From positions 6,359,587 to 6,423,586 of the forward strand of contig OU696574.1 of NCBI GenBank assembly GCA_916048095.2: a stretch of 64,000 nucleotides of DNA, given 5' to 3'. The position numbers were made by a program, and so were the translations under genes. Origin of the DNA: Sacculina carcini (lineage: Eukaryota > Arthropoda > Thecostraca > Sacculinidae). Shown one piece after another: positions 23,775-35,076 of the stretch. A model generated the notes under the pieces. That model worked only from the letters and a program-made list of their open reading frames with translations, was not told the DNA's origin and did no database searches. Position 1 is the stretch's first letter. Each line of letters opens with the position of its first letter.

Positions 23775-25046
23775 GGTCAGTCTGTTGATATTCATTCCTT
23801 GTAGCGCAATGGAACTCGAATGTCAGCACGATCACATAGCCTGTGTCGCCACCTTCCGCCATGTTCAACGTTTTCAATACGGTTGTTTTCTGAGTGACAG
23901 CCGCGATCGTCTCCGTCATCTTTATTTTCGCCGTCCTCGTTCACTCGTCGCACATGACTTACATGCCGGTTCACGCCATCTCCAATGTCAACCTTCCATC
24001 TGTTGGGCACACAATACACTCTGTGCGGCCCAGTCCAGTGACTTGTACACGAGGGCTGGCTAGGCTTCCAACACGAATTGAGGTAAGCTCGGAACTGTCT
24101 TCTTCCTCGGTCCAGCTTTGTGTGAAGCTTGACGTCTCTGGTCGTCTGCTGTCGGTCAAGCCAGTCATTTTTGGTAATGACCCACTCATACTGACGAAAG
24201 GCACCTCGCCAGTAGCGCTGCTTGTTGTTGCGTTGTACCAAAAAACCATATCAGCGACGCGACTAATCGACCGCTCCACCATACGTTTTATCGTTCTATG
24301 AATACGTTCGATGATTTCATTGCTCTGATGTCGATACGCACAACATTGCATGGGCTTCACCTGCCAACGAGTCAATAACTCTCGAACAGTGACACTCATA
24401 AATGTAGGACTGTTATCGTATAATATCATACGTGGAGGACCGAACTCTGCAAAAACACGTCCTAGCACTGCAATAACTGAATTGGCTGTTTTTCCAACTA
24501 GTCTTCTCCAGATCGTAAATCGTGGAGCACAGTCTATAATGGTTAAATATGGAGACCTGTCCACATACGTTATGTCCATCGCTAAACACATCCATGCGTT
24601 ATCACACGATATCTTTCCCTTGTGCCATTTTTCACGCGGTGCAGGATCACACTTTTTATGACTGAATCAACAACTGACCTCGGAACTGACTTTCCATCTG
24701 GTTTAATCAGTTATGGAGTTCTGTCAACTCCCAGGTGACCTGTTTCTTGATGCACTTCGGCGACTCGTTCTGAAACACCCGATAAACACATGTCATTTTT
24801 GTGCAAAACAGTTAAACATTATTCTGGAATTCGTGACAGTTTATCGGCCGCTGTGATGAGATCAGCTTCACCGTCACATTGAGTTGATCAGTATCCATAA
24901 GCTCTCTCAGTACATCCAATCGGCGACGTATGATCATCTCGGACATTTCATGAGTCCTAGGCCTGTGAGACCTTTCAACGACACTACTCAGCCATCCCTT
25001 CACTGTTGAAGAATCAGTAAGCAATTCTACATCAGTCAACTTCCAA
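23775..25046 (-). pseudogene. LTR-retroelement fossil: RNase H end and integrase
   Basis: The minus strand has an RNase H end (LLTDSSTVKGWLSSV, IIRRRLDVLRELM). An integrase core follows (DITYVDRSPYLTIIDC, EFGPPRMILYDNSPTFMS, NEIIERIHRTIKRMVERS) and then a basic tail. The wording matches the element at 47.1-51.1 kb, so it is the same lineage. No LTR could be fixed. A piggyBac-like MITE interrupts it at 25047, and the upstream part is not seen beyond. Broken, with several breaks. Confidence 0.8.
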
Positions 25047-25430
25047 TTAACCCATTAATGCCGAATGACAACAAATGTTGCCAGCGAGAAAATGCGTCCT
25101 GGGTAACGGGTATTATTTGCGAAAGTATATTTGCTTGCTCAAGGGGAATGTTGGGAACACAGCAAGGTAGAAAAAGTCACGTTCCGTACTGTACAGACTT
25201 CACAAACACGGTTTAAGTCAGCCGCCGTTAGAAGTGGCTGAAAATAGGGTCACAAAAAGGCACGCAATTCATATTGAATTATAATATTGCTGTTAGTTTT
25301 TATATGATATTATAGAGGAAAGATATGCCATTATAAAAATATAATTATTTTAATTGTATTGCGCTTCTCTAGGAAAGTATTCGAGTGGGGAGTTGAGTGG
25401 CAACAAATGTTGCCATTCGGCGCTGGCGTG
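25047..25430. mobile_element. piggyBac-like MITE candidate
   Basis: TTAA at 25047-25050 is followed by CCCATTAATGCCGAATG and caacaaatgttgcca. The opposite end at 25399-25426 carries the inverted form (tggcaacaaatgttgcca, attcggcgctgg). TTAA targeting and CCC-type ends fit piggyBac. The right TTAA is not visible, so that end is eroded. About 380 bp, no coding. Confidence 0.45.
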
Positions 25431-25704
25431 TACAAAATTTCCTGCGATCTGCTTTTTCTTCATTTTAGTTAGTGATTATTTAATCAAACCGATTTTTAGA
25501 GTATGGATTATTTCCTATATACTTTGTAGATATGTTATCTAAATATGACATAAAGCTAGTTAAAAAAAATTAAATTCATTAAATTGTGATAAACTTATAC
25601 ACACCATGTGAATATTCCAATTATTGATTACGAGCGAGCGAAGCGAGCAAGTTCATACTTGGTGTGACTAGAAAAATGAGTATGAGCGACCCGCCGGCCG
25701 GCCG
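25431..25704. other. AT-rich stretch without gene
   Basis: Only a gagcgagcgaagcgagc motif near 25,632 and a GC-rich ccgccggccggccg patch near 25,690 stand out. Confidence 0.5.
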
Positions 25705-26129
25705 TTGTCACGCTTTTCAGAGGCTTATATCTCTGTAACCATAAGTCTGATTAACATGCTTTTTTTGTTGGGTAGCGTGATCCTTCCTGCCGCGGATGAG
25801 ACCAAACCGAATCATGTTAGTGCGCACTGTGGCACGTGGTACGTCCCAAATGCCCTCCTACATTTTCGAAAAACACTTGTTACCCGTTTTTTCAGAGGTT
25901 TATATCTCTGGAACCATAAGTCCGATTAACATGCGTTTTTTTGTTGGGTAGCCCAATCCTTCCTGCCGCGAATGAGACCATGCCGAATCATGTCAGTGCC
26001 CAGTGTGGCACGTGGCACGTGCCATATGCCCTCTTATAATTTAGCAGAAAACTTTGCTCATGCTTTTTGAGAGTCTTATATCTCTGGAACCGTAAGCCCG
26101 ATTAACAAACGGTTTTCTTTGTTGGGTAG
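25705..26129. repeat. 175-bp tandem repeat, about 2.4 units
   Basis: cttatatctctg recurs at about 25724, 25899 and 26075, a period of 175-176 bp. Each unit shares ttgttgggtagc. The first two also share ccttcctgccgcg, atgagacca and ccgaatcatgt. Units are diverged by roughly 10-15 percent by eye. No coding capacity. Confidence 0.85.
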
Positions 26130-26158
26130 CAATCTCCGTCGAGGACTGACGGAGATTG
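26130..26158. repeat. Perfect 11-bp hairpin at the end of the tandem array
   Basis: caatctccgtc and gacggagattg pair around a 7-nt loop. The array stops directly before it. It could be a transposon end or an RNA hairpin. Confidence 0.7.
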
Positions 26159-26225
26159 TTATGTGTGTGTGACCAATATCATATTTAGACAAATGCATTT
26201 ACGACAAAGTTTGTTTACATATGAT

Positions 26226-28461
26226 AGATTCTGGATTGACTCACCATCTCAGGCGCATGTTTCTGATTTTCTAACTCTGCTCAATTCTTGGTATCTTTCC
26301 GTGATGAACAGCGGTGCTACTCACCTATCCGGTCATACCCTCGACCTTGTGATCTGTACGCACTCCTCCAGACTGTCTCTCCTCGATACATTCACTTACC
26401 CCCCTGATTCTCTCATATCTGATCATAGCCTCATCACATGTTGTGTTTCTCTTCCTTCACCTTCTAAGCCATCTTCCGCTTCACTGATGCTTCGAGATCA
26501 CATAAAATTTGATCCCTTCTTTTGTCGTTTGGTTACCTCTCTTCTGAATCCCTCAAACTATTTGTTCCTCCCACCACCCCTCCTCCCCAAGTTCATATCC
26601 GACTCTCTCTCCCTCATCAATGATCAGATCTTCCCTTTGCGCTTACATCACTTTCGCTCTAGATCTCCTCCTCCTCCCTGGTGGTCGTCCGATCTATCCC
26701 GCTTGCGTTCAGAATGCAGAGCCCGGGAGCGTTCTTGGTGTCGCTTTCACTCTTCTTCATCATAGTTTTCTTTCTGTAATTTTTTCTGCAATTTTTTTTC
26801 TCTGTGGTTGCTTTGTCAAAATCTAATTTCTATCGTTCACAATTACCCCAACTGCAATCATCTCGCTCACGATGGATGACTCTGAAATCTATTTCTGGTC
26901 GCTCTTCTAAGTCATCTTGCTCAATATCTGCCAGTGAATTCGCCTCATTTTTATCTTGTAAAATTGCATCCTTGCAATCCAAATTACCCACTAGCACTTT
27001 TCCTCTCCAATTTCCTCCTTGCCTTAGCACTGTTTCTTCTTTTTTCTTGATTGCTCCGTCTACCACAGCACGTTTTCTTACCAAACTTCAGAGGTCTAAA
27101 TGTCCCACTGACCCCATACAATTTTCTGCTCTCTCTGATGCTATTATACTCCTTACTCCACTTTTCACATATATGGTTAACTATTCTTTCCTTCACGGTT
27201 CATTCTTAGCTTCCAAACATGCCACTATACTGCCGATTCTCAAAAAATCCAATCTTGGTCCCTCTCTTCCATGCAACTATCGTCCGATTTCTATTCTATC
27301 TCTGTCCTCCAAGCTTCTAGAATCTGCCATCCTTGTTCAATTACGGTCTATCATCTTGCCTGTTCTCGATCCTTGCCAATCTGGTTTTGTATCTCAGCAC
27401 TCTACCGAAACACTTCTTCTCTGCCTCGCCAATGATCTATTGTCTAATTTTTCATTTGGAAATTCCGTGCTTCGGATTTCCTTAGATTTTTCTGCTGCCT
27501 TCGATCTAGTCGACCACGAAATCTTATGCTGCGATCTTGCTCATCTAGGCCTCACATCTACTGCACTTTCTCTCCTTACCTCATATCTAAATGATCGTTC
27601 CTATGCTGTTCGCAGTAATGCGGCTTTATCGTGCGACTTTCCTCTCACCTTTGGGGTTCCACAAGGCTCACTTGTTGGTCCTTTACTTTTCAACTTATAC
27701 GTATCATCCCTTTGTCCTATTCTTCACAGCTATCCAGTTTCATTTCACGTATACGCTGACGACATCAAAATTTATTTTCCTCTTTCTCCTCATTCTTCAA
27801 ATTTGGTCTCTATGCTGCTCACCCAGATTTCTTCTTGGGCTGCTTCACGTAAACTTGTTCTCAACCATGACAAAACAGAATATCTAGTCTTTCACCCTCC
27901 TCGAATTTCTCCTCACTCTATCAACCTTCCGCTAGCCAATCAAATGCGCAATTTGGGTGTCTTGTTCGATCCTAACCTTTCTTTCTCGACTCATTTTTCT
28001 CAGCTTACCCGCTCGTGCCGCTTTTTACTCCGACAATTTTACCCTATTCGTTCGTCGATTGATGTCTCATCCGCTAGTCTTCTTGTAAACTCATATCTTT
28101 CTAAGATCGACTATTACAACTCGCTCTTCTTCCATCTTCCCTTGAAATCTATCCGTAACTCCAAGCAGTGATCAACCTTGCTTGTCGGTTTGTACTGAGG
28201 CTTCCTCCGCGAACCCCTACTTCGGTGCATATCCGGCAGCTCGGTTGGTTACCTGCTCTTTCTCGTATCCGCTATAAGGTATGTTGTCTGGTCTTCAAAC
28301 TTATCCACTCTCCCTCTTCTCCTTCATATCTCCGTTCCCTATTGACTCTCAATAATTGCACTTCTTGTCGCATTCCTGTGCCATTAGTCTGTCCTCCTGC
28401 TCTTAATCAATCCTGTTGGTCATCCAAATCTTTTTTATTTCTCTGCTCCTCGTATCTATAA
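26226..28461 (+). pseudogene. L2-like ORF2 remnant
   Basis: The endonuclease part (26226-26763) has SGHTLDLVICTHSS and SDHSLITC and ends at a TAG near 26763. A long frame at 26804-28171 (455 codons) carries the RT: CNYRPISILSLSSKLLE, SLDFSAAFDLVDHE, FGVPQGSLVGPLLFN and FHVYADDIKIYFP near 27,745-27,785. The YADD motif is intact. A further frame change near 28,170 moves the C-terminal part (LRLPPRTPTSVHIRQLGWLP) to the frame ending at 28461. Three breaks in about 2.2 kb, with N-terminal truncation. Confidence 0.85.
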
Positions 28462-28711
28462 CTCGCTTCCATCTTACCTTCACCACAAGTCTTCATTCCG
28501 ATCCTTTTCTGCTGATCTTCATAAATATCTGCTCACTCGTTCTCTTGATGACTGAATGTATGATTTGTCTTTGGTTATATGCGTGTTGTTTGTGCTGATC
28601 GTCCTATGTTGTACCCTCGTTGTTCTTGCTTGATATTTGTCTTTTTACTCACTGTGAATTATCTGTTTTCGTTGCTGCGTCCCGTTTTTGCATCTCTTGC
28701 ATTCGTCGTTG

Positions 28712-28888
28712 TCTGGTCAGGCTTCGCCCTGCTACTGGTAACCGTGTAATTCCAGTACAAGCAGATTCATGGTCGAGTCGTCGTCGACTAAACCGGCTCC
28801 CCCACTGTTCTGCAGTGAGGAGGGTGGCTAGAATAAAACATGTTTCAAGGGCGGATGAGCTATCTGATAGCCAACGGACATCTAGCAT
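28712..28888 (+). ncRNA. Structured-RNA module inserted in an L2 3' region
   Basis: Aligns with 57580-57777 from gtctggtcagg to the end of the ccaacgg-containing block. Three hairpins are visible: TACTGG/CCAGTA (28733-28738 with 28752-28757), CACTG/CAGTG (28803-28817) and GCTAT/ATAGC (28859-28871). The differences from the second copy keep the pairing. It is not part of other L2 3' UTRs here, so it was inserted or acquired. Function unknown. Confidence 0.6.
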
Positions 28889-29035
28889 GTTCCAGTTTGC
28901 AAACGTGTTTTCATTTTTCTATTTGTGCCTACTCCCTGCTCGATGTGATGCTCCTGTCGGTTGTCTTTTTCGCGGCTGTGTATAAATATGTGCGCCATAT
29001 TAAATATATGTTGTTGTAGTTGTTGTTGTTGCTGT

Positions 29036-30439
29036 ATAGCTTCGCGCTCGCTCGTTCATCGCCGAACACGGCGCCTTACTGGTTGAGTGATTATGCAGTG
29101 GTAAGTGCGGTATAAATCGCTCAGGATCTACCAGATACACCATCAGGACTAAAAGATAAAAATTTGAATTAAAATACATCTTTATTGAATATAACCTGGG
29201 AAAATATGTAAAAAAAATTAAAAATTATTTTTTGCTGCGTAAATAGATGTGTTCAAGCACAAACTTTAAATTCCTCTCAATAATTGAAATTCTTCATGAC
29301 CGATGGGGTTATTTAGCACTTGGTATGGATTTTCAGCCACTTATTCCAAAATCAATACTATGTTAGCTATCATGATAATGTCGGGATATTCTACTGTTTC
29401 AAACAGCAGATTATATTGGCTCCGGGATGATGACATGTTCAATTCAATGGTTGTTCAAAGTATGAGGAGGGAAACCTGACAGATAATTCCAATATTAACA
29501 CCAACAAGTCAGATCCATATATCAATGTGCGATCTATATTCTACTTGCAAAAATAAAAAAAATCAATTTTTTAATATTATCCCATTACAAACACCTGAAT
29601 TGTAATATGTTGATGAGTGAAGGGTATCTTATTGCGGACATTACCAATCAAACAATAATTTAGAGGAAAACCAATGATAGTCGGCTTAAAATTGGCATGC
29701 ATGTGCTCAACGGATAGATTCATCATTCATTACGAGTCATACCGTGGGCAGCAACACGCCTGAAGAGTACAGGTTGTGGTCAAGTCTCAGATATTGTTCC
29801 AGGTATTATTGAGAAATGTTAACTGAATCCTGGTCACCATCTGACATTCGTCATTTATTTCTTTTCGCTGTTCCTCACGGAAAAACTCTCTTCTCTTGGT
29901 TCTGCCATTACCGGTACTATTAGATAAAATCGCGTACCAAAGGAAGCGCCGATATTATCATATGCAATTATCAACAAATACTATAAATTATTTGTCATCC
30001 ACTTGATATGCTTTGTCTGATTTGATTTGTTTGAATCCAATTGTCTGCTTTGTCTGCTTTGTCTGATCTGATTTGATTCGTTTGATTTGTTTGATATGTC
30101 TGATTTGTTTGAAGAACACCAAAGCGGTATCAATCATAAGTTATGAATATGGTATTGATGCGAGCCACAAGACGTACAGATGAATCAAACATAATAAATG
30201 GATATGGTCACTGATATGTCGGCTGTTGTTGCCGTATATAATACAATTATAGGTGAAGTGGATCTCCATGACCGATTTATCGCAAATTACAGAATACAAA
30301 TTCGCTCTTATAAATGGTGGTGACATCTCTTCACATGTCAAATTAATTTAGCGGTGGTGAATACGTGGAATTTATTCAAGAAACGGGGCCGTAATATGTC
30401 ATTACTGGGTTTGTCAAGATACAACGTTCTGGACGTCAT
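29036..30439. other. AT-rich stretch without gene
   Basis: 1.4 kb with no convincing frame on either strand. It contains a degenerate repeat of tttgtctgatttgattt at about 30003-30112. Otherwise nothing recognisable. Possibly unique host sequence. Confidence 0.5.
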
Positions 30440-31309
30440 ATTATTATTATTGTTATTATTATTAACGTTTATTTGTATAGCGCACATTGAAACACACGCG
30501 CGAAAAGACAAATCTTGGTGCAAAAATATAAACAAATAAGTAAGACACGCCGCTTAGGGAAAACAAACATGCGGACAATACACACACCCACAATCACACA
30601 CACTCACACAAACACACACACACACACACACGCACACAAACATACTCATGCACACACACACCGCAAAATTGAAACATGGCAGTAAGAAAGAGCAAAAAAC
30701 AACAACAAAAAAACAACAAAAAAAAAACTTCTAGTAAATATATCAAGCGAGACGGGTACGGTATGACGGCTCAGAGCGAAGCGTAAGGAGTAAGAGAGTG
30801 AGAGTCATGATCAAAAGATTTATCAAAGAGATGATTGCGCAGACAAGAGGAAAACGATGATAAGGATGTGGAGGAGATAACATGGGAGGGAAGAGAGTTG
30901 TACAAACGTGGAGCATAGAAAGGGAAGGATTTACTAGACCAGGTAGATTCATTGAGGGCTCGTGGACAGGATAAAGGAAGTGGATGACGGGAAAGAAAAT
31001 TATTAGAGTGTAAGAAATGCGAGAGGTATGTAGGTTGCCGAGGGTTATGCAAAAGTTTATAAACAAGACAGCAAATTTTAAAGTGGATGCGAGGGATGAT
31101 CGGAAGCCATCGAAGATTGTAGAGATAGGGTGAGGTATGACGAAAGTGGGAAGGAGAAATCACGAAACGACAAGATTTATTAATGACATGTTGGAGGATT
31201 TTCAGAGAGGAGCGAGGTACATGGAAATATAAAGAATTACAGTAGTTGATTCTTGAAAAGATGAAACAAAGAATCAGTTTAATAGCTGAGGGACGGTCGA
31301 GAAAAAGGG
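30440..31309 (-). pseudogene. L2-like LINE 3' half
   Basis: On the minus strand the coding end reads FLDRPSAIKLI, RINYCNSLYFHVPRSS, APRLYNSLPS and SLTPYASL plus a stop near 30771. The 3' UTR contains (CA)n at 30,590-30,660. The 3' terminus is gtgcgctatacaaataaacg with an (ATA)n-type tail at 30440-30465. This last ORF is open for about 170 codons. The element is cut at 31309 by the inverted end of an RNase H LINE. Confidence 0.85.
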
Positions 31310-33170
31310 CGGAAGCGACCCCAGCAACGACGTCGCTCTCGCAACGCCGCAGAACACGCGTCTGTCCACCAAGGGACAGGACGCCGCCGGGGACGCGATG
31401 CCGTACGCGGAATGCTCTGTTTGGCACAGGTGACAATGGCCTCAGTAAAATCTTCGACGCTGGTTCGAAGTGTGGGGTTGCCCATGGCTTCCAGTGTCAA
31501 GCAATCATAGATCGTTGCAGCAATCATAGAATCGTAGAAGCAATCATAGTAATCGTTGCTGGGGTCGCTTCCGGCGCAACAGCTCGGTGGCAAACATGCT
31601 TTGCTTTCGCCACGCTCGCGCACAGGCTCGATGGACCTTTCGCGAGGCGAAGCGGACCTCGTGGGTGTCCTATGTGTCCAGCATTAATCGGCATTGTCCT
31701 ATATCCACCATATGGGACCGTATAAAGCGCATCTCTGGTAAGTACCGTCCCACTCCACTGCCTTCTTTGAAGATCAGTGGCGTGGACGTGATAAATCCGG
31801 AGCATGTTGCTGACGAAATTGGCCGATATTTAGCGGAGCGCTGTCGTGCAAACGTAGACGACCCTGATTTTGCGGCGATCAAACAGCAGTGCGAGAGATC
31901 ACCCGTTGATTTCTCCACCAACTGTCAGCTGCCAATCAACAGCGATTTTTCAGCATCTGAGCTGAGAACAGCCTTGCGATCGCTTCGCGATGTGGCTGAA
32001 GGCCCTGATGAGGTTCACAACCTCATGCTGAAACGTCTGTCGCCCGCAGTGCTGTCCACTTTGCTGCAGGTCTTCAATGATCTGTGGAATGGTGGACAGT
32101 TTCCAGCTTCCTGGCGACGGGCAATCGTGATACCCATCACAAAACAGGGCAAATCGGGCGATCACCCGTCTGACTATCGCCCGATATCGCTGACCTCCAG
32201 TCCCTGCAAACTGTTTGAGAAAATGGTTTGCAGACGGCTGGTATGGCTTCTGGAACGCGGTCGGCTGTTCAATGATGCTCAGTGCGGATTTCGCCAAGGT
32301 CGCTCAACGTTAGACCACTTGGTGACCATTGACTCTCCCGTACGTGAAAGTTTCGCGCGAGGTCACCACGTCGGGGCGATATTCTTTGACATCGAGAAGG
32401 CATATGACACCACATGGCGACATGGTATTCTTCGCAAACTGCATCGCTGTGGTGTCAGAGGCAACATGGGGAGTTTCGTACACAATTTCCTTTTGCACCG
32501 CACATTCTGTGTGCGTGTGGGGAACTCCTTGTCTCGTCCGTTCGATCAGGCAGAAGGCGTTCCACAGGGTAGTGTGCTCAGCGTGGCCCTTTTTGCCATA
32601 ATGATCAACGACATTGACAATCATTTGCCTCCCTCGATTGGACGGTCTCTATTTGTGGACGATTTTGCCGTATGGTGTTCTTCCCGCAGCACTGTTGCTG
32701 TCCAGCGTCAACTGCAGCTGGCGGTGAATAAAATAGAGACTTGGGGAACGCGTAACGGCTTCCGCTTCTCGACGTCCAAAACGGTCGGTGTACACTTCTG
32801 CCGCCGTCGAGGTGCCTGCCCTGACATGGAAGTGGAATTGTACGGCAGTGCTGTCTCATTCCAACGCACGGTTCGGTTTTTAGGGGTCACGCTGGACTCG
32901 CGCTTGACCTACACCGACCATATTTCACAGCTGAGAACCACATGTCTAAAGGCACTGAATGTGCTGAAGACTGTTTCCCGCATGCGGTATGGAGCAGATC
33001 GACAGTCCCTTCTCCTTCTGTACCGCTCGTTAGTCAGGTCGCGTCTCGATTACGCAAGCATTGTATATGATCTGGCTTCGGAGTCAGCAAAAAGCCGTTT
33101 GAATGTCGTACACCACGCAGGGATACGCATTGCCACCGGCGCGTTTCGCACGTCGCCAATCGTCAGCCTC
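31310..33170 (+). mobile_element. RNase H LINE copy B with 5' inversion
   Basis: 31310-31510 is the reverse complement of the endonuclease-RT linker region. After about 42 bp of filler containing repeated caatcatag, the same LINE continues in forward orientation from 31553. The inverted piece ends at the LINE position where the forward piece starts, sharing cgttgctggggtcgcttccg. That is the signature of twin priming during target-primed reverse transcription. The 3' end is missing: at 33170 the sequence jumps into an LTR-element fossil. Confidence 0.85.
31587..33170 (+). pseudogene. LINE copy B RT fragment
   Basis: An uninterrupted frame of about 528 LINE codons, almost identical to copy A. 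It has NYRPISL-type wording (SDYRPISLTSSPCKLFE), FRQGRSTLDHL, FFDIEKAYDTTWRHG, GVPQGSVLS, FVDDFAVW near 32,655, and VTLDSRLTYTDHI. It ends at TGAFRTSPIVSL, so the RNase H and CCHC end are missing. Here the catalytic-motif neighbour reads EKAYDT where copy A has EKEYDT. It lacks the 12-nt stretch that gives copy A its extra HRHV residues. The final 28 codons to 33257 belong to the adjoining fossil, read in the wrong strand. Confidence 0.85.
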
Positions 33171-34332
33171 GGACCATCAAGCCGCAGAATTTTGAACTTC
33201 AGCGGTATCGTTATACCATTGAAAGTACAGTTAATCACAATATACCCGCGCTGTTAAACAGGAATGCCACCATAAACCTGAATTTTTGTGTCATCTTTCT
33301 CAATATTCACACATGAAGGCATCATGTCAATACACCTCTGTGGCAAAATATTACCGTCAGCGCCTGTGTCTACTTTTGCTTTCAATTTATGCGTTCCTCA
33401 CATGCCTGGAATTTCGGCTTGAATATCAACAAAAAGCTTCTTTTTTGTTTTCGCTGGAAACATTACAGAATTCTAGTGATTCACCCACACCCTGGGAATC
33501 ATTTGCTGTTCTATCGTGAGAGACTTCATGAAACGTTCTGCGTGATGACAAATTTGGAGTCTTGCGTTTACTCCTGTATACTGCTGCGAAATGACCAATT
33601 TTTGGACAGTTATGACGTGTAGCCTTTGTCGCTGGACAAGCACGACGATCAAGACTGTGTGATTTTCCACAGACAACACATCTTTTCACTGTTTTTTCAT
33701 TGTGTGAAGTAGGATTTTTCGATTTAACAGCATTCACTGACTGAGAATCTCTCTGAAATGTAGCAACGTGAGCCTGATTTGCTTCAAACGTACGACTGAT
33801 ATCCAATGCTTGATCTAACGTCAACTTGGAATCTTTCGACAACAACGTTTCTTGTACAGGACCATATCTACAACCCAGAATGAATTGTTCAACAATTCTT
33901 TCCTCTTTTATACTGTTTTCCGCGCTGAATTGACATTTATCCGCTTGCAGTGTCAATCTCGCGACATAATCATCTGTAGTTTCATTTTCACCCTGTTTCA
34001 TTGATGAAAATTGATATCTGGCAATTCGGAAGTTTTTTGCGCAAAGTGTGTCTGAAATCTGCGAATTATTTTGTCGAATTTTTTCGATCATTCTCGGACA
34101 TGTGAAAAGAATCCAGCAAATCGATACCAGCCGGTCCTAACCATAGCATCAAATACGAAGCCTTCTCCTCTTCTGTTTTTTTCAGAAAGAGGGCTGTGAA
34201 AACATGCTTGACATACGAAACAAACTTGCGAAATTCATTCGGAGGATCATGATTGTTCCAGTCAAAAGAAGGAATAGCGATACCATGCATTTCGGCCATT
34301 ATGTCAATAACTAATTTACCGCTGCCACCACG
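33171..34332 (-). pseudogene. LTR-retroelement fossil: gag and protease start
   Basis: The minus strand carries Gag from about 34.3 kb (IAIPSFDWNNHDPPNEFRKF), a central capsid-like region (TTDDYVARLTLQADKC) and cysteine-rich knuckles (CVVCGKSHSLDRRACP). A protease-like start near 33.35 kb follows (TGADGNILPQRC). A TGGTGGCAGCGG primer-site type lies near 34,320-34,333. Truncated by the LINE at 33170. Broken, with several breaks. A Ty3/gypsy-like lineage, distinct from CsRn1. Confidence 0.75.
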
Positions 34333-35076
34333 TATAATTATGCTTCTGAAATCGAGACCAGAAAAAGAAACATTCACTATATTCGCACGCGGTACCACAC
34401 ACACTTCACATTCGCCAGTCTCGCGTCCGTTAGCACACACAATGACTTTATATAATGAAAACGACAAATATATTATATTACAACATTCATCCATCCAACC
34501 ATCTCATGAAACGCTCCAAAAACAAAGTCCTGGCATCTATAGCTCAATCAGTCAACGGATGAGAATAAGCATTTCTCAACTTCGAGTCTTTATACGGTGT
34601 CATTACATTATAAATAGTCCACCAACGCAATATTATTTAAATAAAATGAGCAGTATCTTCAGAGAAACCAGGATTATTTGTAGCACCCAATGATCTTAGA
34701 TCTAACACCGCAAAATCACTCATAATATTCAGCACAAGTTTAATATTTTGTCCTTGAATACTGAACGCACGAACAGCTTTGATGGACAAACCGTACGATG
34801 ATCAATGAATTCGAGCATGACCATACTGGATTCTGTGCCCAATCTCCATAAAACACAAACAATTTAAAGTAATACTTGATTTAGGCGTGATTCACACAAT
34901 ATCTATGATGCTAATATGATAAGTGCTCCGTTGTGCTTGGATATTTCCATGCCACGCTTTATAGCCGTCTGCCATTTGTTCTTCAGTTCTTGGTTTTCTG
35001 GGAATGAGAACATGCTGAATTTAGACTATCGGTCGTAATTCCTTTTGCACCCCGGAACACAGCTCCAGGAATTTCC
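34333..35076. other. Probable LTR remnant and unassigned DNA
   Basis: By position, the LTR of the gag fossil should start at 34333 on the outer side of the primer site. I cannot fix its other end. No coding seen. Confidence 0.35.

Larger units (their letters stand above)
26190..29035 (+). mobile_element. L2-like LINE copy, nearly to the 3' tail
   Basis: Starts inside the endonuclease, runs through the RT and the C-terminal region, and ends in gcgccatattaaatatatg with a (TTG)n-rich tail near 29,010-29,035. The 3' UTR contains an inserted module at 28712-28888 that also occurs in the leader of the RNase H LINE. 5'-truncated. Confidence 0.85.

Noticed and set aside
25705-26129. CRISPR-like array
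   Set aside because: Period of 175 bp with diverged units and no short unique spacers; the DNA is eukaryotic.
28620-28985. 121-codon frame over the structured module as a protein gene
   Set aside because: The homologous module at 57.6 kb does not keep this frame; length differences between copies are not multiples of three, while the hairpins are kept.
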